This document shows, in pieces, positions 42,370 through 52,970 of a DNA stretch of 64,000 nucleotides. The translations under genes and the position numbers were made by a program. Within the stretch, counting starts at the first letter, position 1. Each line of letters opens with the position of its first letter. The DNA is from an uncultured Parabacteroides sp. (GTDB taxonomy: Bacteria; Bacteroidota; Bacteroidia; Bacteroidales; Tannerellaceae): NCBI GenBank assembly GCA_944325335.1, contig CALUZR010000009.1:1-64000 (forward strand), written 5' to 3'. Under the pieces are notes generated by a model. It saw only the letters and a program-made list of their open reading frames with translations, was not told the origin of the DNA and did no database searches.

Positions 42370-44414
42370 AACTGTTCCTTTAGATAATGATAAATCGCCT
42401 CTTGCGAACGGACGGGTGGATTGTCGTTTCGTTTGGGAATGTTCTGCAGATGCGCGTCGATCCAGCACGCCTTCACGTTGTCTTGCAGCTGGATGTGGAG
42501 GATGTCGATGATTTGCCGCTTGATGTCCGGGTCGAGGATCGGGAAGGCGGTCTCGATGCGCCGGCTCAAGTTGCGCCGCATCCAATCTGCCGAAGCGAGA
42601 TAAAGCGCTTCCTGCCCGTCGTTGTAAAAATACCAAACGCGGGCATGCTCGAGGAACATGTCCACAATGCGCGTAATCCGGATATTCCGGCTATAAGGCT
42701 GGTCCGGGACGAGGCAGCAGATGCCGCGTACGATCAGGTCGATGTCCACGCCCGCCTCGCTCGCCCGGTAGAGGGAATCAATCATGTGCGTGTCGTGAAG
42801 TCCATTCATCTTGAGAATGATGCACCCCTTGCGTCCCGCCTCGGCGTGTTCGATTTCCCGGGCAATCAGACGGTCCAGCTCAGGCACCATATTAAAGCGT
42901 GCCACCAGCAGATGACGGAACGTCGGGGCGGGAAGTTTTCCTTCGAGCAAGGCAAAGACGCGGTTCACGTCTTCCACCAGTTCCGGACAGCTCGTGAGCA
43001 GCGCCATGTCTGAATAGATGCGTGCCGTCTTCTCGTTGAAGTTGCCCGTACTGAGGTAGGCAATGTCGTTCCGTTCGTCTGCCCCGCTTTCCTTTTTCCG
43101 GAGGATGACCGCCACCTTGGCATGGACTTTCAAACCTGGAATGCTGTAAATAATCCGGATGCCCGCCTGCTCCATCCGTTCGGCGGTGCTCATGTTGTTC
43201 TCTTCGTCGAAGCGGGCTTTGAGTTCAACAAATACAGTCACTTTCTTCCCGTTGTGCGCCGCGCTGATGAGGCTATTGATCACCGCCGAATTCTCGGCCA
43301 CGCGGTATTGCGTCACCTTGATTTCCTCCACCTTCGGATCGAAGGCCGCTTCCATCAAAAGACGGATCAGATAGTCGAACGACTCGTAGGGAAAATGGAG
43401 GAACACATCCCGCCCCTTCACGGCCTGAAACATCGACCCCGTCTCGTCCAAATAAGGCACCCGCATGGGCGACGGCGTCTCTTGCTCTAATGCCTTGCCG
43501 CGCGGATTGGGCAATTTGGCCAAATCCTGCAGGTTGTTATAGCGCACGCCCATTACCAAATCTTCCGGCGCAATCTGGAAGGCTTGGCACAGGAAGTCGA
43601 GAAAATCCGGCGGCATGGCCATGTCGTACATAAAGCGGCTGAGCGCGCCAATTTTCCGTTTCTTCAGCTTCTTGCGCATGTTCTCGACAAGATGGGCGCC
43701 CGTCTCGTCGTCCAGGTAGATATCGGCATCGCGCGAAATCTTGATGTTGTAACACGAATCGATGTCGTATCCGGGGAAAACAGAAGGCAGGTTAGCGCGG
43801 ATGATGTCGTCGATAAACATAATATAAAACGTCCCCTCATGGGGCGGCAATTCGATGAAGCGCGGCACCTTCGAGAAGGGGATTTTCATCAACGCGTATT
43901 GGAAATCTGTCTCCGCATGCTTCTTCCGCATACGGATGACGAGGTAAAGGCGTTTGTCGCGAATGAAAGTCCGGATGTCGTCCTTCTGAATCATGACAGG
44001 CGAAAGGAACGGGAAAACCTCTTCGTTGAAGAAATCGCGCACAAACGCCTCGTGGAAAGGCAACGGGCGGCTGTCTTGGTACAAATGGATGTGCTGCCGC
44101 TCCAGTTCCGGCAAGATGGACTGACGGAAGACACGCTGGAACTCGCGCTGCTGGCGGTTCACTTCGCGCGTGATTTCGGCCAGCGTCGCCTCCGCCTCTT
44201 CCGAACTCTCCTCTGCGTAGTTCTTCTTTAAGATCACGCCCCGGTGTTCCGCCACGCGGATCTCGTAAAACTCCTCCATGTTCGAAGAGTAAATGGAAAG
44301 GAACTTGATGCGCTCGTAGACCGGCAACGATGCATCCTCCGCCTCCATCAACACGCGATAGTTGAACGAAAGCCAACTCACGTCGCGTTTAAAGTATCTA
44401 TATTCATTTTCCAT
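42366..44414 (-). CDS. ppk: Polyphosphate kinase 1
   Basis: 682 residues, the normal PPK1 length. The N-terminal domain starts RYFKRDVSWLSFNYRVL. The two PLD-like catalytic domains carry the autophosphorylated histidine in PGLKVHAKVAVILRK (about 421) and the second motif in the C-terminal domain. It makes inorganic polyphosphate from ATP reversibly. The start MENEYRYF is chosen; the ORF continues 37 codons upstream only through the 41-bp repeat array. The HTH-like membrane protein gene follows with a 4-bp overlap. Confidence 0.95.
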   Translation of the reverse strand: MENEYRYFKRDVSWLSFNYRVLMEAEDASLPVYERIKFLSIYSSNMEEFYEIRVAEHRGVILKKNYAEESSEEAEATLAEITREVNRQQREFQRVFRQSILPELERQHIHLYQDSRPLPFHEAFVRDFFNEEVFPFLSPVMIQKDDIRTFIRDKRLYLVIRMRKKHAETDFQYALMKIPFSKVPRFIELPPHEGTFYIMFIDDIIRANLPSVFPGYDIDSCYNIKISRDADIYLDDETGAHLVENMRKKLKKRKIGALSRFMYDMAMPPDFLDFLCQAFQIAPEDLVMGVRYNNLQDLAKLPNPRGKALEQETPSPMRVPYLDETGSMFQAVKGRDVFLHFPYESFDYLIRLLMEAAFDPKVEEIKVTQYRVAENSAVINSLISAAHNGKKVTVFVELKARFDEENNMSTAERMEQAGIRIIYSIPGLKVHAKVAVILRKKESGADERNDIAYLSTGNFNEKTARIYSDMALLTSCPELVEDVNRVFALLEGKLPAPTFRHLLVARFNMVPELDRLIAREIEHAEAGRKGCIILKMNGLHDTHMIDSLYRASEAGVDIDLIVRGICCLVPDQPYSRNIRITRIVDMFLEHARVWYFYNDGQEALYLASADWMRRNLSRRIETAFPILDPDIKRQIIDILHIQLQDNVKACWIDAHLQNIPKRNDNPPVRSQEAIYHYLKEQL

Positions 44415-44430
44415 GATACAGTGCGTTTTT

Positions 44431-44668
44431 AGAGCCTTGCAAAAAAATTTTACGCCTTCCCAGCGGACGCTGGCGGGCTTGCAAAAAAAATTTCTGCCTT
44501 CCCAGCGCCGCTGGCGGGCTTGCAAAAAAATTTTACGCCTTCCCAGCGCCGCTGGCGAGCTTGCAAAAAAATTTTACGCCTTCCCAGCGCCGCTGGCGGG
44601 CTTGCAAAAAAAATTTTTTACGTTCCCAGCGCCGCTGGGAAGGCGTAAAATTTCTTTGCAAGGCTCTT
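44431..44668. repeat. 41-42-bp GC/AT-mosaic tandem array with an inverted last copy
   Basis: CTTGCAAAAAAA recurs at 44436, 44478, 44519, 44560 and 44601. Each copy is followed by an A/T tract, then (T)ACGCCTTCCCAGCGCCGCTGG. After the fifth copy the unit appears inverted (CCGCTGGGAAGGCGTAAAAT...TTTGCAAGGCTC, about 44631-44665), so the last two copies can fold into a long hairpin. The array fills the gap between ppk and the divergent phosphodiesterase gene and lies upstream of ppk. Confidence 0.87.
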
Positions 44669-44717
44669 TTTGTTTCATTCTTTGTCAAAAAAATGGTTTC
44701 ACGTCGGTAAAAGTAGC

Positions 44718-44725
44718 TACTTTTG
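44718..44725 (+). promoter_or_regulatory. Promoter -7 element of the phosphodiesterase gene
   Basis: TACTTTTG lies 22 nt before the start codon at 44747, beyond the repeat array. Confidence 0.6.
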
Positions 44726-44746
44726 CGCAAACAAACGAACGGAAAG

Positions 44747-45244
44747 ATGAAAAAAATTGGACTTTTATCCGACACCCACGGTTATTGGGACGAAAAATAC
44801 GCGAAATACTTCGGCGAATGCGACGAGATTTGGCACGCGGGCGACATTGGCTCCGTCGTCTTGGCCGACCAATTCGCCGCCATGAAGCCCTTCCGCGCCG
44901 TCTACGGGAACATCGACGGGCAGGAAATCCGGCTGATGTACCCGCGCGTGGCACACTTCCAAGTGGAGGGCGTGCAGGTGATGATGACGCACATCGGCGG
45001 TTATCCGGGGCGCTATGATCCCTCCATCCGCGCGGAACTGTTCGCCACGCGCCCCGCCCTCTTCATTGCCGGACATTCGCATATCCTGAAGGTGCAATAC
45101 GACCCGACGCTCTGCTGCCTGCACATCAACCCCGGCGCGGCAGGCATAAGCGGATTCCATACAAAACGTACTCTCGTCCGCTTCTGCATCGACGGCGAAA
45201 AGGTGTACGACCTGGAAGTCATCGAATTGGGCGACCGGTATTGA
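44747..45244 (+). CDS. YfcE/MJ0936-family metallophosphoesterase
   Basis: 165 residues. The calcineurin-like metal motifs are all present: LLSDTHG (residues 6-12), HAGDIG (29-34), GNID (about 53-56), MTHIGGYP (about 79-86) and GHSH (about 108-111). These enzymes are manganese-dependent phosphodiesterases; the physiological substrate is unknown. The start MKKIGLLSDTHG follows a purine-rich GGAAAG. It is divergent from ppk across the 41-bp repeat array. Confidence 0.92.
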   Translation: MKKIGLLSDTHGYWDEKYAKYFGECDEIWHAGDIGSVVLADQFAAMKPFRAVYGNIDGQEIRLMYPRVAHFQVEGVQVMMTHIGGYPGRYDPSIRAELFATRPALFIAGHSHILKVQYDPTLCCLHINPGAAGISGFHTKRTLVRFCIDGEKVYDLEVIELGDRY

Positions 45245-45314
45245 AAAATAAGTTTATACGTAGGATCATTTACTTACAATAGGGCACGGCGTACTTTTTC
45301 TCAAGTAATCCGCA

Positions 45315-46445
45315 CTAAACATTGCTCCCTGGACAAACATTTTCGGCCAGCAGAACCGTGTTCTTGAGGTAGGAATATTCCTTTTCGAAATATTCGGAAA
45401 AGATGCCGGTGCCGAGGTTTTCTTCAATTTGGCGAACAGACCAAAGTTTGCCCGCCTCCGTCTTGCATGATTCCAACTGGGTCTCTTCGCGCAGGTAAAC
45501 GACAAACAGGGAAACTTGCTGCTTCACTTGCTCGTTCTCGAACGTATAGCGTACCAGCAACCGGGGTGTGACCTTCGGCAAACAATCTTTCAACTTAGCG
45601 AGCGTTACGCGTACCGCCATCGCGATAGTCTGACGGAACAACACGTAGCGCTGGAAAGGATAATCCAGGAGCGAAGCCGACACCCAGGCGTGCGGATGGC
45701 GTGGCGTCAGGTAAAGCATCCCTTTATAAAGCAGGGCAACGCGGATGACAGGATGATAATATTTCTTCGGCAAAAGGCGGCTGACGGAATAAGCGATGCA
45801 ACCAATGACTGTCCCTTGGTCGTTCAAGACCGGCAGCCACATCTCTTTCTTCAAACGCCCTTGAAGCAGCAATAGGCGAATCTGTTCGTATGCAATTACC
45901 AGCAGGCCAATCACAATACCGCTATCGCGATAAAGGAAACGGCTCCAATGTACATCTTGCGAAGATTCCGGCAAAATGCTATAAAAAACAATAATAAACA
46001 AATGGAGCGTATACAGATTCTGGAAGAGTTGCGCTACGAAATAAAATTCATTCAACGTAGTCAAGATATAAGTGCGCCGCGAAGCCGGTATATTGGCATT
46101 CCGAATGTGATGCAAGAATCCCTTTTGCGTGGCATGAAAGAAAATCAACACGATGACCAACAGGATTTCCGCAATCAATGGCGTATTGACTTGCAACACC
46201 GGCTGAATGGGTAAAAATGCCAAACAAATGGAATAGAGGACAAACGTCAGCAGCGAAGGCATCAGCATAAACGCATACACATTGTCATTCCGACGCAGAT
46301 GGAAAAAGAACATACCGCCAATGCAGACTACGACCGCCACCACAAAAGCTGTCAGGTAGGATAAATAATTATCCAGAAACAAAAACAGCAACCACGGCAG
46401 AATACCGATGGCCTGATTCTCCCAACCTTTCTTGATTCGATTCAT
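45315..46445 (-). CDS. Membrane protein with Nudix-like C-terminal domain
   Basis: 376 residues. The N-terminal half has about six hydrophobic segments between residues 14 and 215 (for example LPWLLFLFLDNYLSYLTAFVVAVVVCIGG and FVLYSICLAFLPI). The C-terminal half (about 220-370) has the strand pattern WLPVLNDQGTVIGCIAYSVSR...VIRVALLYKGMLYLTPR seen in Bacteroidetes Nudix-like domains. No canonical Nudix box (GX5EX7REUXEEXGU) is evident, so catalysis is doubtful. No characterised homologue is recognised. It lies downstream of lipA on the same strand, 65 bp away. Confidence 0.6.
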   Translation of the reverse strand: MNRIKKGWENQAIGILPWLLFLFLDNYLSYLTAFVVAVVVCIGGMFFFHLRRNDNVYAFMLMPSLLTFVLYSICLAFLPIQPVLQVNTPLIAEILLVIVLIFFHATQKGFLHHIRNANIPASRRTYILTTLNEFYFVAQLFQNLYTLHLFIIVFYSILPESSQDVHWSRFLYRDSGIVIGLLVIAYEQIRLLLLQGRLKKEMWLPVLNDQGTVIGCIAYSVSRLLPKKYYHPVIRVALLYKGMLYLTPRHPHAWVSASLLDYPFQRYVLFRQTIAMAVRVTLAKLKDCLPKVTPRLLVRYTFENEQVKQQVSLFVVYLREETQLESCKTEAGKLWSVRQIEENLGTGIFSEYFEKEYSYLKNTVLLAENVCPGSNV

Positions 46446-46510
46446 TGTTTTTGCGTAACTAATTTCCGATAATAAAACAAATAAATATCAAGAAAGGTTG
46501 TGAGTTTTTT

Positions 46511-47355
<845 letters not shown>

Positions 47356-47356
<1 letters not shown>

Positions 47357-49530
47357 TATAAGTTCTCGAATAAATAATTAGACATTTTGGTATAGAGATG
47401 GAACGACGTATTGCCACCATAAATTCCGTGGTTGCGGTCCTTGTAGAGGTGCATGTCGAATTGCTTGTTCGCCTGTACAAGCGCTTCGGCATATTGCAGG
47501 CTCTGGAGGAAATGCACGTTATCATCGGCCGAACCGTGGATCAGGAGCAACTTTCCCTGCATCTCTTTGGCGCGGAGGAGCGGCGAAGTCTCAGCATAAC
47601 CTTGTGCATTCTCTTTCGGAGTGCGCATGAAACGTTCGGTATAAACGGTGTCGTAATAACGCCAGTCGGTCGGAGGCGCCACGGCAATTCCGACTTTAAA
47701 CGTACCTTTGCCTACGGTCAATGCCATCAATGTATTATAACCTCCGAAGCTCCAGCCCCAGATCGCCATGCGGTCCTTATCCACGTAAGGCAGTTTGCCT
47801 AATGCCTGCGCCGCTTCCACTTGGTCTTGCGATTCAAGCAACCCCATCTTCATGTAAGTACATTTACGGAAAGCTTCGCCCCGGGCACCCGTACCGCGTC
47901 CATCCACGCAGACCACCAAGATGCCCTTCTCGGCCAAATAATATTCCCAGCCGAAGCCAAACGAATCGAGCACCTGTTGCGAGTTCGGTCCGCTATATTG
48001 CGTCATCATGACGGGATATTTCTTGTTCGCGTCGAAGTTCTTCGGTTTGATCATCCAAGCATTGAGTTCGTAGCCGGAAGCCGTCGTGACGGTAAAGAAC
48101 TCTTTCGGAGAATAAGACAAGGCAGAGAGCTTCTTCGTGAGCGCGGCATTATCTTGCAAAGTACGGAGGACGCGGTTCTTCTTCGTCTCGTTTACCGTAA
48201 TCTGCATCGGCGTGTTCGCGGCGGAATAGCGGTTCACGTAATAGGCGAAGTTGGTGCTGAAGGTCGCGCTGTTGGTTCCTTCCTTCGTAGAGAGTTTCGT
48301 CTTATTTCCTTTCGCGTCGATTTTGTAGACCGAACGGCGCATCGGACTTTCTTCGGCCGATTCGTAATAGGTCGTCTTCGTCGCTTCGTCGTAACCCAAA
48401 AGACGCGTCACGTCCCAATTCCCTTTTGTTACTTGACGAAGCAACACGCCCGTCGGCGAATAAAGATAAATATGCGAATAGCCGTCCTGCTCGCTCACGT
48501 AAGTGAACCCGCTCTTATAGAAGCGGATGGACGATAGCCATTCCGAATCGACGTAGCATTTGTTCTCATCCTTCAAGATCAGCTTCGAGACGCCGCTCTT
48601 CGGGTTCACATAATACATGTTCATCCGGTTCTGTTGCCGGTTAAGCGTCATGACCGCCAGTTGCGATGGGTCGGTCGTAAAAGTAATGCGTGGCACATAA
48701 CCGTCGGCATCCATGGGCACGTCGAGCTTCTTCGTGTCTTTCGACGAGAGGTTGTAGGCCATCACCGAGACGGTCGAGTTCCGTTCGCCCGCGTTCGGAT
48801 ACTTATATTTATAATAGGAAGGATAAGTCCCGTCGCCATACATCTGCATGGAAAATTCCGGCACCTCCGATTCATCGGAGCGGACAAAGGCCAGGATTTC
48901 GCTATCGGGCGACCAGGCCATGAGGTTCGTCACCGCAAATTCCTCTTCATATACCCAGTCCGTCACCCCATTCAATACTTTATTCAACTCGCCATCCTTT
49001 GTGATTTGGATTTCCGTATCGTAATCAAACTTGCGAATCCAAATATTATTGTCGGCCACGTAGGCGCACATCCGTCCGTCGGGCGAGAAAGTCGGAATCA
49101 TCTGCTTCGTCTTCGAGTCGCTCAACGGCTTTACATAGTTGCGGCGCACGTCGTAATCATACACCGTAGCCTTTGTCGAGCGGCGGTAGATCGATTCCAC
49201 ATCGCAATAAATCAAGATATGGTGCCCCGTGCTGCTAATATCGTAATTGTCGAACGACGTAAATCCGCACTCGCGCGCCGTGCTCACATTAAAGAGCGTA
49301 TCGACGGGCGTGCCGGTCCGGTAGGCATACTTCACAATCATGGTCCGTTGCGGATTCATCGCCGTATAGTGTTCTCCATCGGGAAGCGAGCGCATCTCGC
49401 CCACATTCGTCACCTGACGGTACACACCGTCCGTAATTTCCTTCAGTTCCACGGGCTTTGTCCCGTTCTGAGCGAATACGCCGGCCGAGCAAACCGCCAG
49501 CATCATCGCCATTCCTATCTTTTTTCTCAT
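47356..49530 (-). CDS. Dipeptidyl-peptidase IV (S9 prolyl oligopeptidase family)
   Basis: 724 residues. A signal peptide (1-21, ending AGVFAQ) and an N-terminal beta-propeller (about 40-480) are followed by an alpha/beta hydrolase domain. The nucleophile is in WGWSFGGYNTL (Ser about 601), the Asp in GSADDNVHF and the His in DRNHGIYGG. It cleaves X-Pro or X-Ala dipeptides in the periplasm. The correct start is MRKKIGMAMMLAVCSAG at 49530; the much longer open frame upstream is an artefact of the 42-bp repeat array. It is coupled to lipA. Confidence 0.93.
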
Positions 49531-49675
49531 GTTTCTTTGAATATTTATCGTTTTTCTGGGGGCAAAAATACATCTTTTTACTGAAGAATAAAGGATGAAG
49601 AGGGAAGAATTGCGGGCAAAACCCCGTTCTTCCGCCAGCAAACCGCCCGCTTTTCCCCCTTTTGGGATTTGAAAA

Positions 49676-49985
49676 ACGTGGGAAATGGCATTGCGTACAC
49701 GCAAAAGGGTTCCAATCGCGTTGGAAATGGAATTGCGTACACACAATGGGCTTCCAATCGCGTTGGAAATGGAATTGCGTACACACAATGCCCTTCCAAT
49801 CACGTTGGAAATGGAATTGCGTACACGCAATGGCCTTCCAATCGCGTTGGAAATGGAATTGCGTACACACAATGGGCTTCCAATCACGTGGAAAATGGAA
49901 TTGCGTCCGCACAATGGGCTTCCAATCGCGTGGAAAGTCAAATTGCGTCCACGCAATCCCATTTTCCACGGCGTTCACCCTTCCA
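49676..49985. repeat. 42-bp tandem array, copy 2 (seven units)
   Basis: TTGCGTMCRCRCAA recurs at 49691, 49733, 49775, 49817, 49859, 49901 and 49943, exactly 42 bp apart each time. Each unit also has CTTCCAATCGCGTTGGAAATGG, with a TTCCAA/TTGGAA palindrome. It is the reverse complement of the family at 35691-35946. The array lies between DPP-IV and patB, upstream of both. Long open frames cross it on both strands; these are not genes. Confidence 0.9.
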
Positions 49986-50044
49986 TTTCTCAACCCGCAA
50001 ACACTTTGCAATGCGTGGAAAGTAGAAGTTTCCCAAATTTGTCG

Positions 50045-50052
50045 TATTTTTG
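50045..50052 (+). promoter_or_regulatory. patB promoter -7 element
   Basis: TATTTTTG lies 23 nt before the start codon at 50075. Confidence 0.6.
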
Positions 50053-50074
50053 GCCACAAAAATTGGTATTAAAA

Positions 50075-51253
50075 ATGAAGCAGTATAATTTTGACGAAAT
50101 CATCGATCGCCGGGGAACAGACTGCGTGAAATACGACGGGATGGCGGAAACATTTGGCGGACGGCAAGGATTGACGCCGCTCTGGGTGGCAGACATGGAT
50201 TTTGCCACGCCGGATTTCATTGTAGAAGCCCTCAAACGGCGGTGCACGCATCCTATCTTCGGGTATACGTTCGCGAACGATGCGTATTACGAGAGCATTA
50301 TTTCTTGGTTGGAATATAAGTATGGATGGAGGGTCGAACGTCCGTGGCTTACCTATATTCCGGGTATTGTCAAGGGGATTGCTTTCGCCCTCCAATGCTT
50401 TACGGAGGCGGGCGACCGGGTCATTATCCAGCCTCCGGTATATCATCCATTCCGTCTGGTGCCTGAAGCGATGGGGCGCGAAGTGGTGTTCAATCCCTTA
50501 AAGCTGGAAAACGAACGATATGAAATGGATTTCGAGCAATTGGAGAAAATCATTGACGCGCGTTGCAAGGTACTGATTCTCTCAAATCCCCACAATCCGG
50601 GCGGAATTGTATGGAGCAAAGAGACGTTGGCACGCTTGGCGGATATCTGCGCAAAGCACCACATCCTCGTGCTATCAGACGAAATCCATGCCGAAATGAC
50701 TTTCCCTCCGTTCCGCCATCATCCTTTCGCGTCGGTCTCAGACGAGGCAGCGCGTCATAGCATCACCTTTATGGCACCCAGTAAAACCTTCAACATTGCG
50801 GGAATAGTCAGTTCGTATGCCATCGTCCCAGACGACACGTTGCGCGCGAAGTTCTATAGCTTCCTTGAGGCAGGCGAATTCAACGCCGGTACGATCTTTG
50901 CCTACGAAGCCACGACGGCGGCCTATACACAAGGCGCAGAGTGGTTGCAACAGATGCGGGCTTACGTGATGGACAATGTCCGCTACGTGGATTCGTTCCT
51001 CCGCCAGCACATTCCGCAGATCAAGGCTTATTTACCGGAGGCTTCGTTCCTCGTCTGGCTGGATTGCCGGGATTTAAACCTCCCCCAGGAAGAATTGGTG
51101 AAGCTGTTCACCGACCGGGCGGGCTTGGCACTCAACGACGGAAGCATGTTTGGCCCCGGTGGCGAAGGACACATGCGGCTGAACGTGGGTTGTCCGCGCG
51201 CTACCCTCGAAAAAGCGATGTCGGCACTCGAAAAGGTTTTTAATCCAAAATAA
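50075..51253 (+). CDS. patB: MalY/PatB-type PLP enzyme (cystathionine beta-lyase/aminotransferase)
   Basis: 392 residues, fold type I. The N-terminus KYDGMAETFGGRQGLTPLWVADMDFATP is typical of MalY/PatB. SNPHNPGGIVW is at about 170-180, LSDEIHAEM is at about 202-210 and the PLP lysine is in APSKTFNIAG (about 234). MalY/PatB enzymes cleave cystathionine or other C-S bonds and some act as aminotransferases. The long upstream open frame comes from the 42-bp array, so MKQYNFDEIIDRRG (50075) is the start. Confidence 0.9.
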   Translation: MKQYNFDEIIDRRGTDCVKYDGMAETFGGRQGLTPLWVADMDFATPDFIVEALKRRCTHPIFGYTFANDAYYESIISWLEYKYGWRVERPWLTYIPGIVKGIAFALQCFTEAGDRVIIQPPVYHPFRLVPEAMGREVVFNPLKLENERYEMDFEQLEKIIDARCKVLILSNPHNPGGIVWSKETLARLADICAKHHILVLSDEIHAEMTFPPFRHHPFASVSDEAARHSITFMAPSKTFNIAGIVSSYAIVPDDTLRAKFYSFLEAGEFNAGTIFAYEATTAAYTQGAEWLQQMRAYVMDNVRYVDSFLRQHIPQIKAYLPEASFLVWLDCRDLNLPQEELVKLFTDRAGLALNDGSMFGPGGEGHMRLNVGCPRATLEKAMSALEKVFNPK

Positions 51254-51258
51254 TATCG

Positions 51259-51266
51259 TATCTTTG
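51259..51266 (+). promoter_or_regulatory. slyD-aroC promoter -7 element
   Basis: TATCTTTG, perfect consensus, overlaps the sequence just after the patB stop and lies 53 nt before slyD. Confidence 0.65.
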
Positions 51267-51318
51267 CCGACATTATATTTTAGTGTTTAACTTTTTATTT
51301 TTTAGAGTAGAAATTAAG

Positions 51319-51900
51319 ATGAAAATTACAGCAAACAAATACGTGGCGGTTATCTATGACCTGAACGTGGGCGAAGGAGAAGAACAAGAGTTGATGGAAA
51401 AGGCAACGCGTGAAGTGCCTTTAAAATTTATCTACGGAGCAGGAATGATGATTCCCGCCTTTGAGAACGCCCTGTTGGGACTGGAAGCAGGCGACAAATT
51501 CGATTTCTCTATCCCGCCGGAAAATGCATACGGTGACTATAAAGAAGATAATGTCTTAGAATTGCCCAAAAGCATCTTCGAAATTGACGGGAAGTTCGAC
51601 CATGAAATGGTAAAAGAGGGAAATACGCTCCCGATGATGACGGCCGACGGCCAGCATGTGAACGGATCGGTCCTGGAGGTAAAAAACGATGTCGTCGTCA
51701 TGGATTTTAACCATCCCTTGGCCGGCGAGACGCTGCACTTCACGGGAGAAGTTATTGACGTCCACGAACCGACCCCCGATGAAATAGCTGCCCTGACGGC
51801 TCCAGCCGGCGGTTGTGGTTGCGGATGCGACAGTTGCGGCGGCGGTTGCTCGGACCACGGCGGAAATGAAGGCGGATGCGGTTGCGGAGGATGTCATTGA
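51319..51900 (+). CDS. slyD: FKBP-type peptidyl-prolyl isomerase SlyD
   Basis: 193 residues. The FKBP domain is split around an insert-in-flap domain (about 65-125), as in Sly[42 protein letters not shown] is the core active-site stretch. The C-terminal tail is Cys/Gly/His-rich ([19 protein letters not shown]...CGCGGCH), as in nickel-binding SlyD proteins. It acts as a prolyl isomerase and chaperone and may store or deliver nickel. Its stop overlaps the aroC start by one base (TGATG). Confidence 0.93.
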   Translation: MKITANKYVAVIYDLNVGEGEEQELMEKATREVPLKFIYGAGMMIPAFENALLGLEAGDKFDFSIPPENAYGDYKEDNVLELPKSIFEIDGKFDHEMVKEGNTLPMMTADGQHVNGSVLEVKNDVVVMDFNHPLAGETLHFTGEVIDVHEPTPDEIAALTAPAGGCGCGCDSCGGGCSDHGGNEGGCGCGGCH

Positions 51901-52970
51901 TGAATACATTCGGCACATTGTTTCGGCTCACTTCTTTTGGGGAATCGCACGGTCCCGGAATCGGCGGCGTCATCGACGGCTGCCCGGCCGGGTTCGCGCT
52001 CGATTTTGAAGCCATTCAGCGTGAACTGAACCGCAGGAAACCGGGTCAATCGCGCCTCACGACGCCCCGCAAGGAGGACGACGAGGTGCAATTCCTTTCC
52101 GGTATCTACGAAGGGAAGACAACCGGGACGCCCATCGGTTTCATTGTCTGGAACCGAAACCAGCATTCCGCGGATTATACCGAGATCGGGAAAGTCTACC
52201 GTCCCTCGCACGCCGATTTTACGTATGAAATGAAATATGGCATACGCGATCCGCGAGGCGGCGGCCGTTCCTCGGCCCGCGAGACCATTTCCCGTTGTGT
52301 GGCCGGCGCCATCGCAAAACAGATCTTGGAGGCCAAGGGGATAAATGTCTTCGCCTATACGTCGCAAGTGGGGAATATCCGTCTGGAAGGCTCCTATAAG
52401 GACTATGACCTCAGCCAAATAGAAAAAAATGCCGTCCGCTGTCCCGATGCGCAGAAAGCAGCCGAGATGGAATCGTTGATCCTCCAAGTGAAGGGCGAGG
52501 GCGATACCATCGGCGGCGTCATTACGGGAGTCATTACCGGCGTCCCGGCAGGCTTGGGCGAACCGGTTTTTGGCAAATTGCATGCTGCGTTGGGTTCGGC
52601 TATGCTCTCCATCAACGCCGTGAAAGGTTTCGAGTATGGCGACGGGTTCGAGTCCGCGCTTTACCGCGGGAGCGAGCACAACGACATCTTCTTTAATGAT
52701 AATGGGAAGATTAACGTCCGCACGAACCACTCGGGAGGCATCCAGGGCGGAATTTCCAATGGGCAGGATATTTACTTCCGCGTCGCGTTCAAATCTGTGG
52801 CTACGATTTTACGTGAGCAGGAGACGGTCGACCGCGAGGGCAACGACACTATTCTGAAGGCACGTGGTCGCCATGACCCCTGCGTCCTTCCTCGCGCAGT
52901 GCCGATTGTAGAGTCGATGGCTTCCCTGGTGATCTTAGATTATTGGCTGCAACAGGAAGCGAAGAAATAA
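51900..52970 (+). CDS. aroC: Chorismate synthase
   Basis: 356 residues. Family signatures visible: [19 protein letters not shown] (about 14-32), [18 protein letters not shown] (about 123-140) and the FMN-binding C-terminal region with [17 protein letters not shown] (about 324-340). It converts EPSP to chorismate using reduced FMN. It overlaps slyD by one base and adjoins folK directly, so the three genes form one transcript. The start [10 protein letters not shown] is chosen over upstream in-frame codons that lie within slyD. Confidence 0.97.
   Translation: MNTFGTLFRLTSFGESHGPGIGGVIDGCPAGFALDFEAIQRELNRRKPGQSRLTTPRKEDDEVQFLSGIYEGKTTGTPIGFIVWNRNQHSADYTEIGKVYRPSHADFTYEMKYGIRDPRGGGRSSARETISRCVAGAIAKQILEAKGINVFAYTSQVGNIRLEGSYKDYDLSQIEKNAVRCPDAQKAAEMESLILQVKGEGDTIGGVITGVITGVPAGLGEPVFGKLHAALGSAMLSINAVKGFEYGDGFESALYRGSEHNDIFFNDNGKINVRTNHSGGIQGGISNGQDIYFRVAFKSVATILREQETVDREGNDTILKARGRHDPCVLPRAVPIVESMASLVILDYWLQQEAKK

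Noticed and set aside
49530..50059. Long N-terminal extensions of DPP-IV and patB through 49530-50075
   Set aside because: They translate the 42-bp array (period divisible by 3). A signal peptide begins at 49530 and PatB homology begins at 50075.
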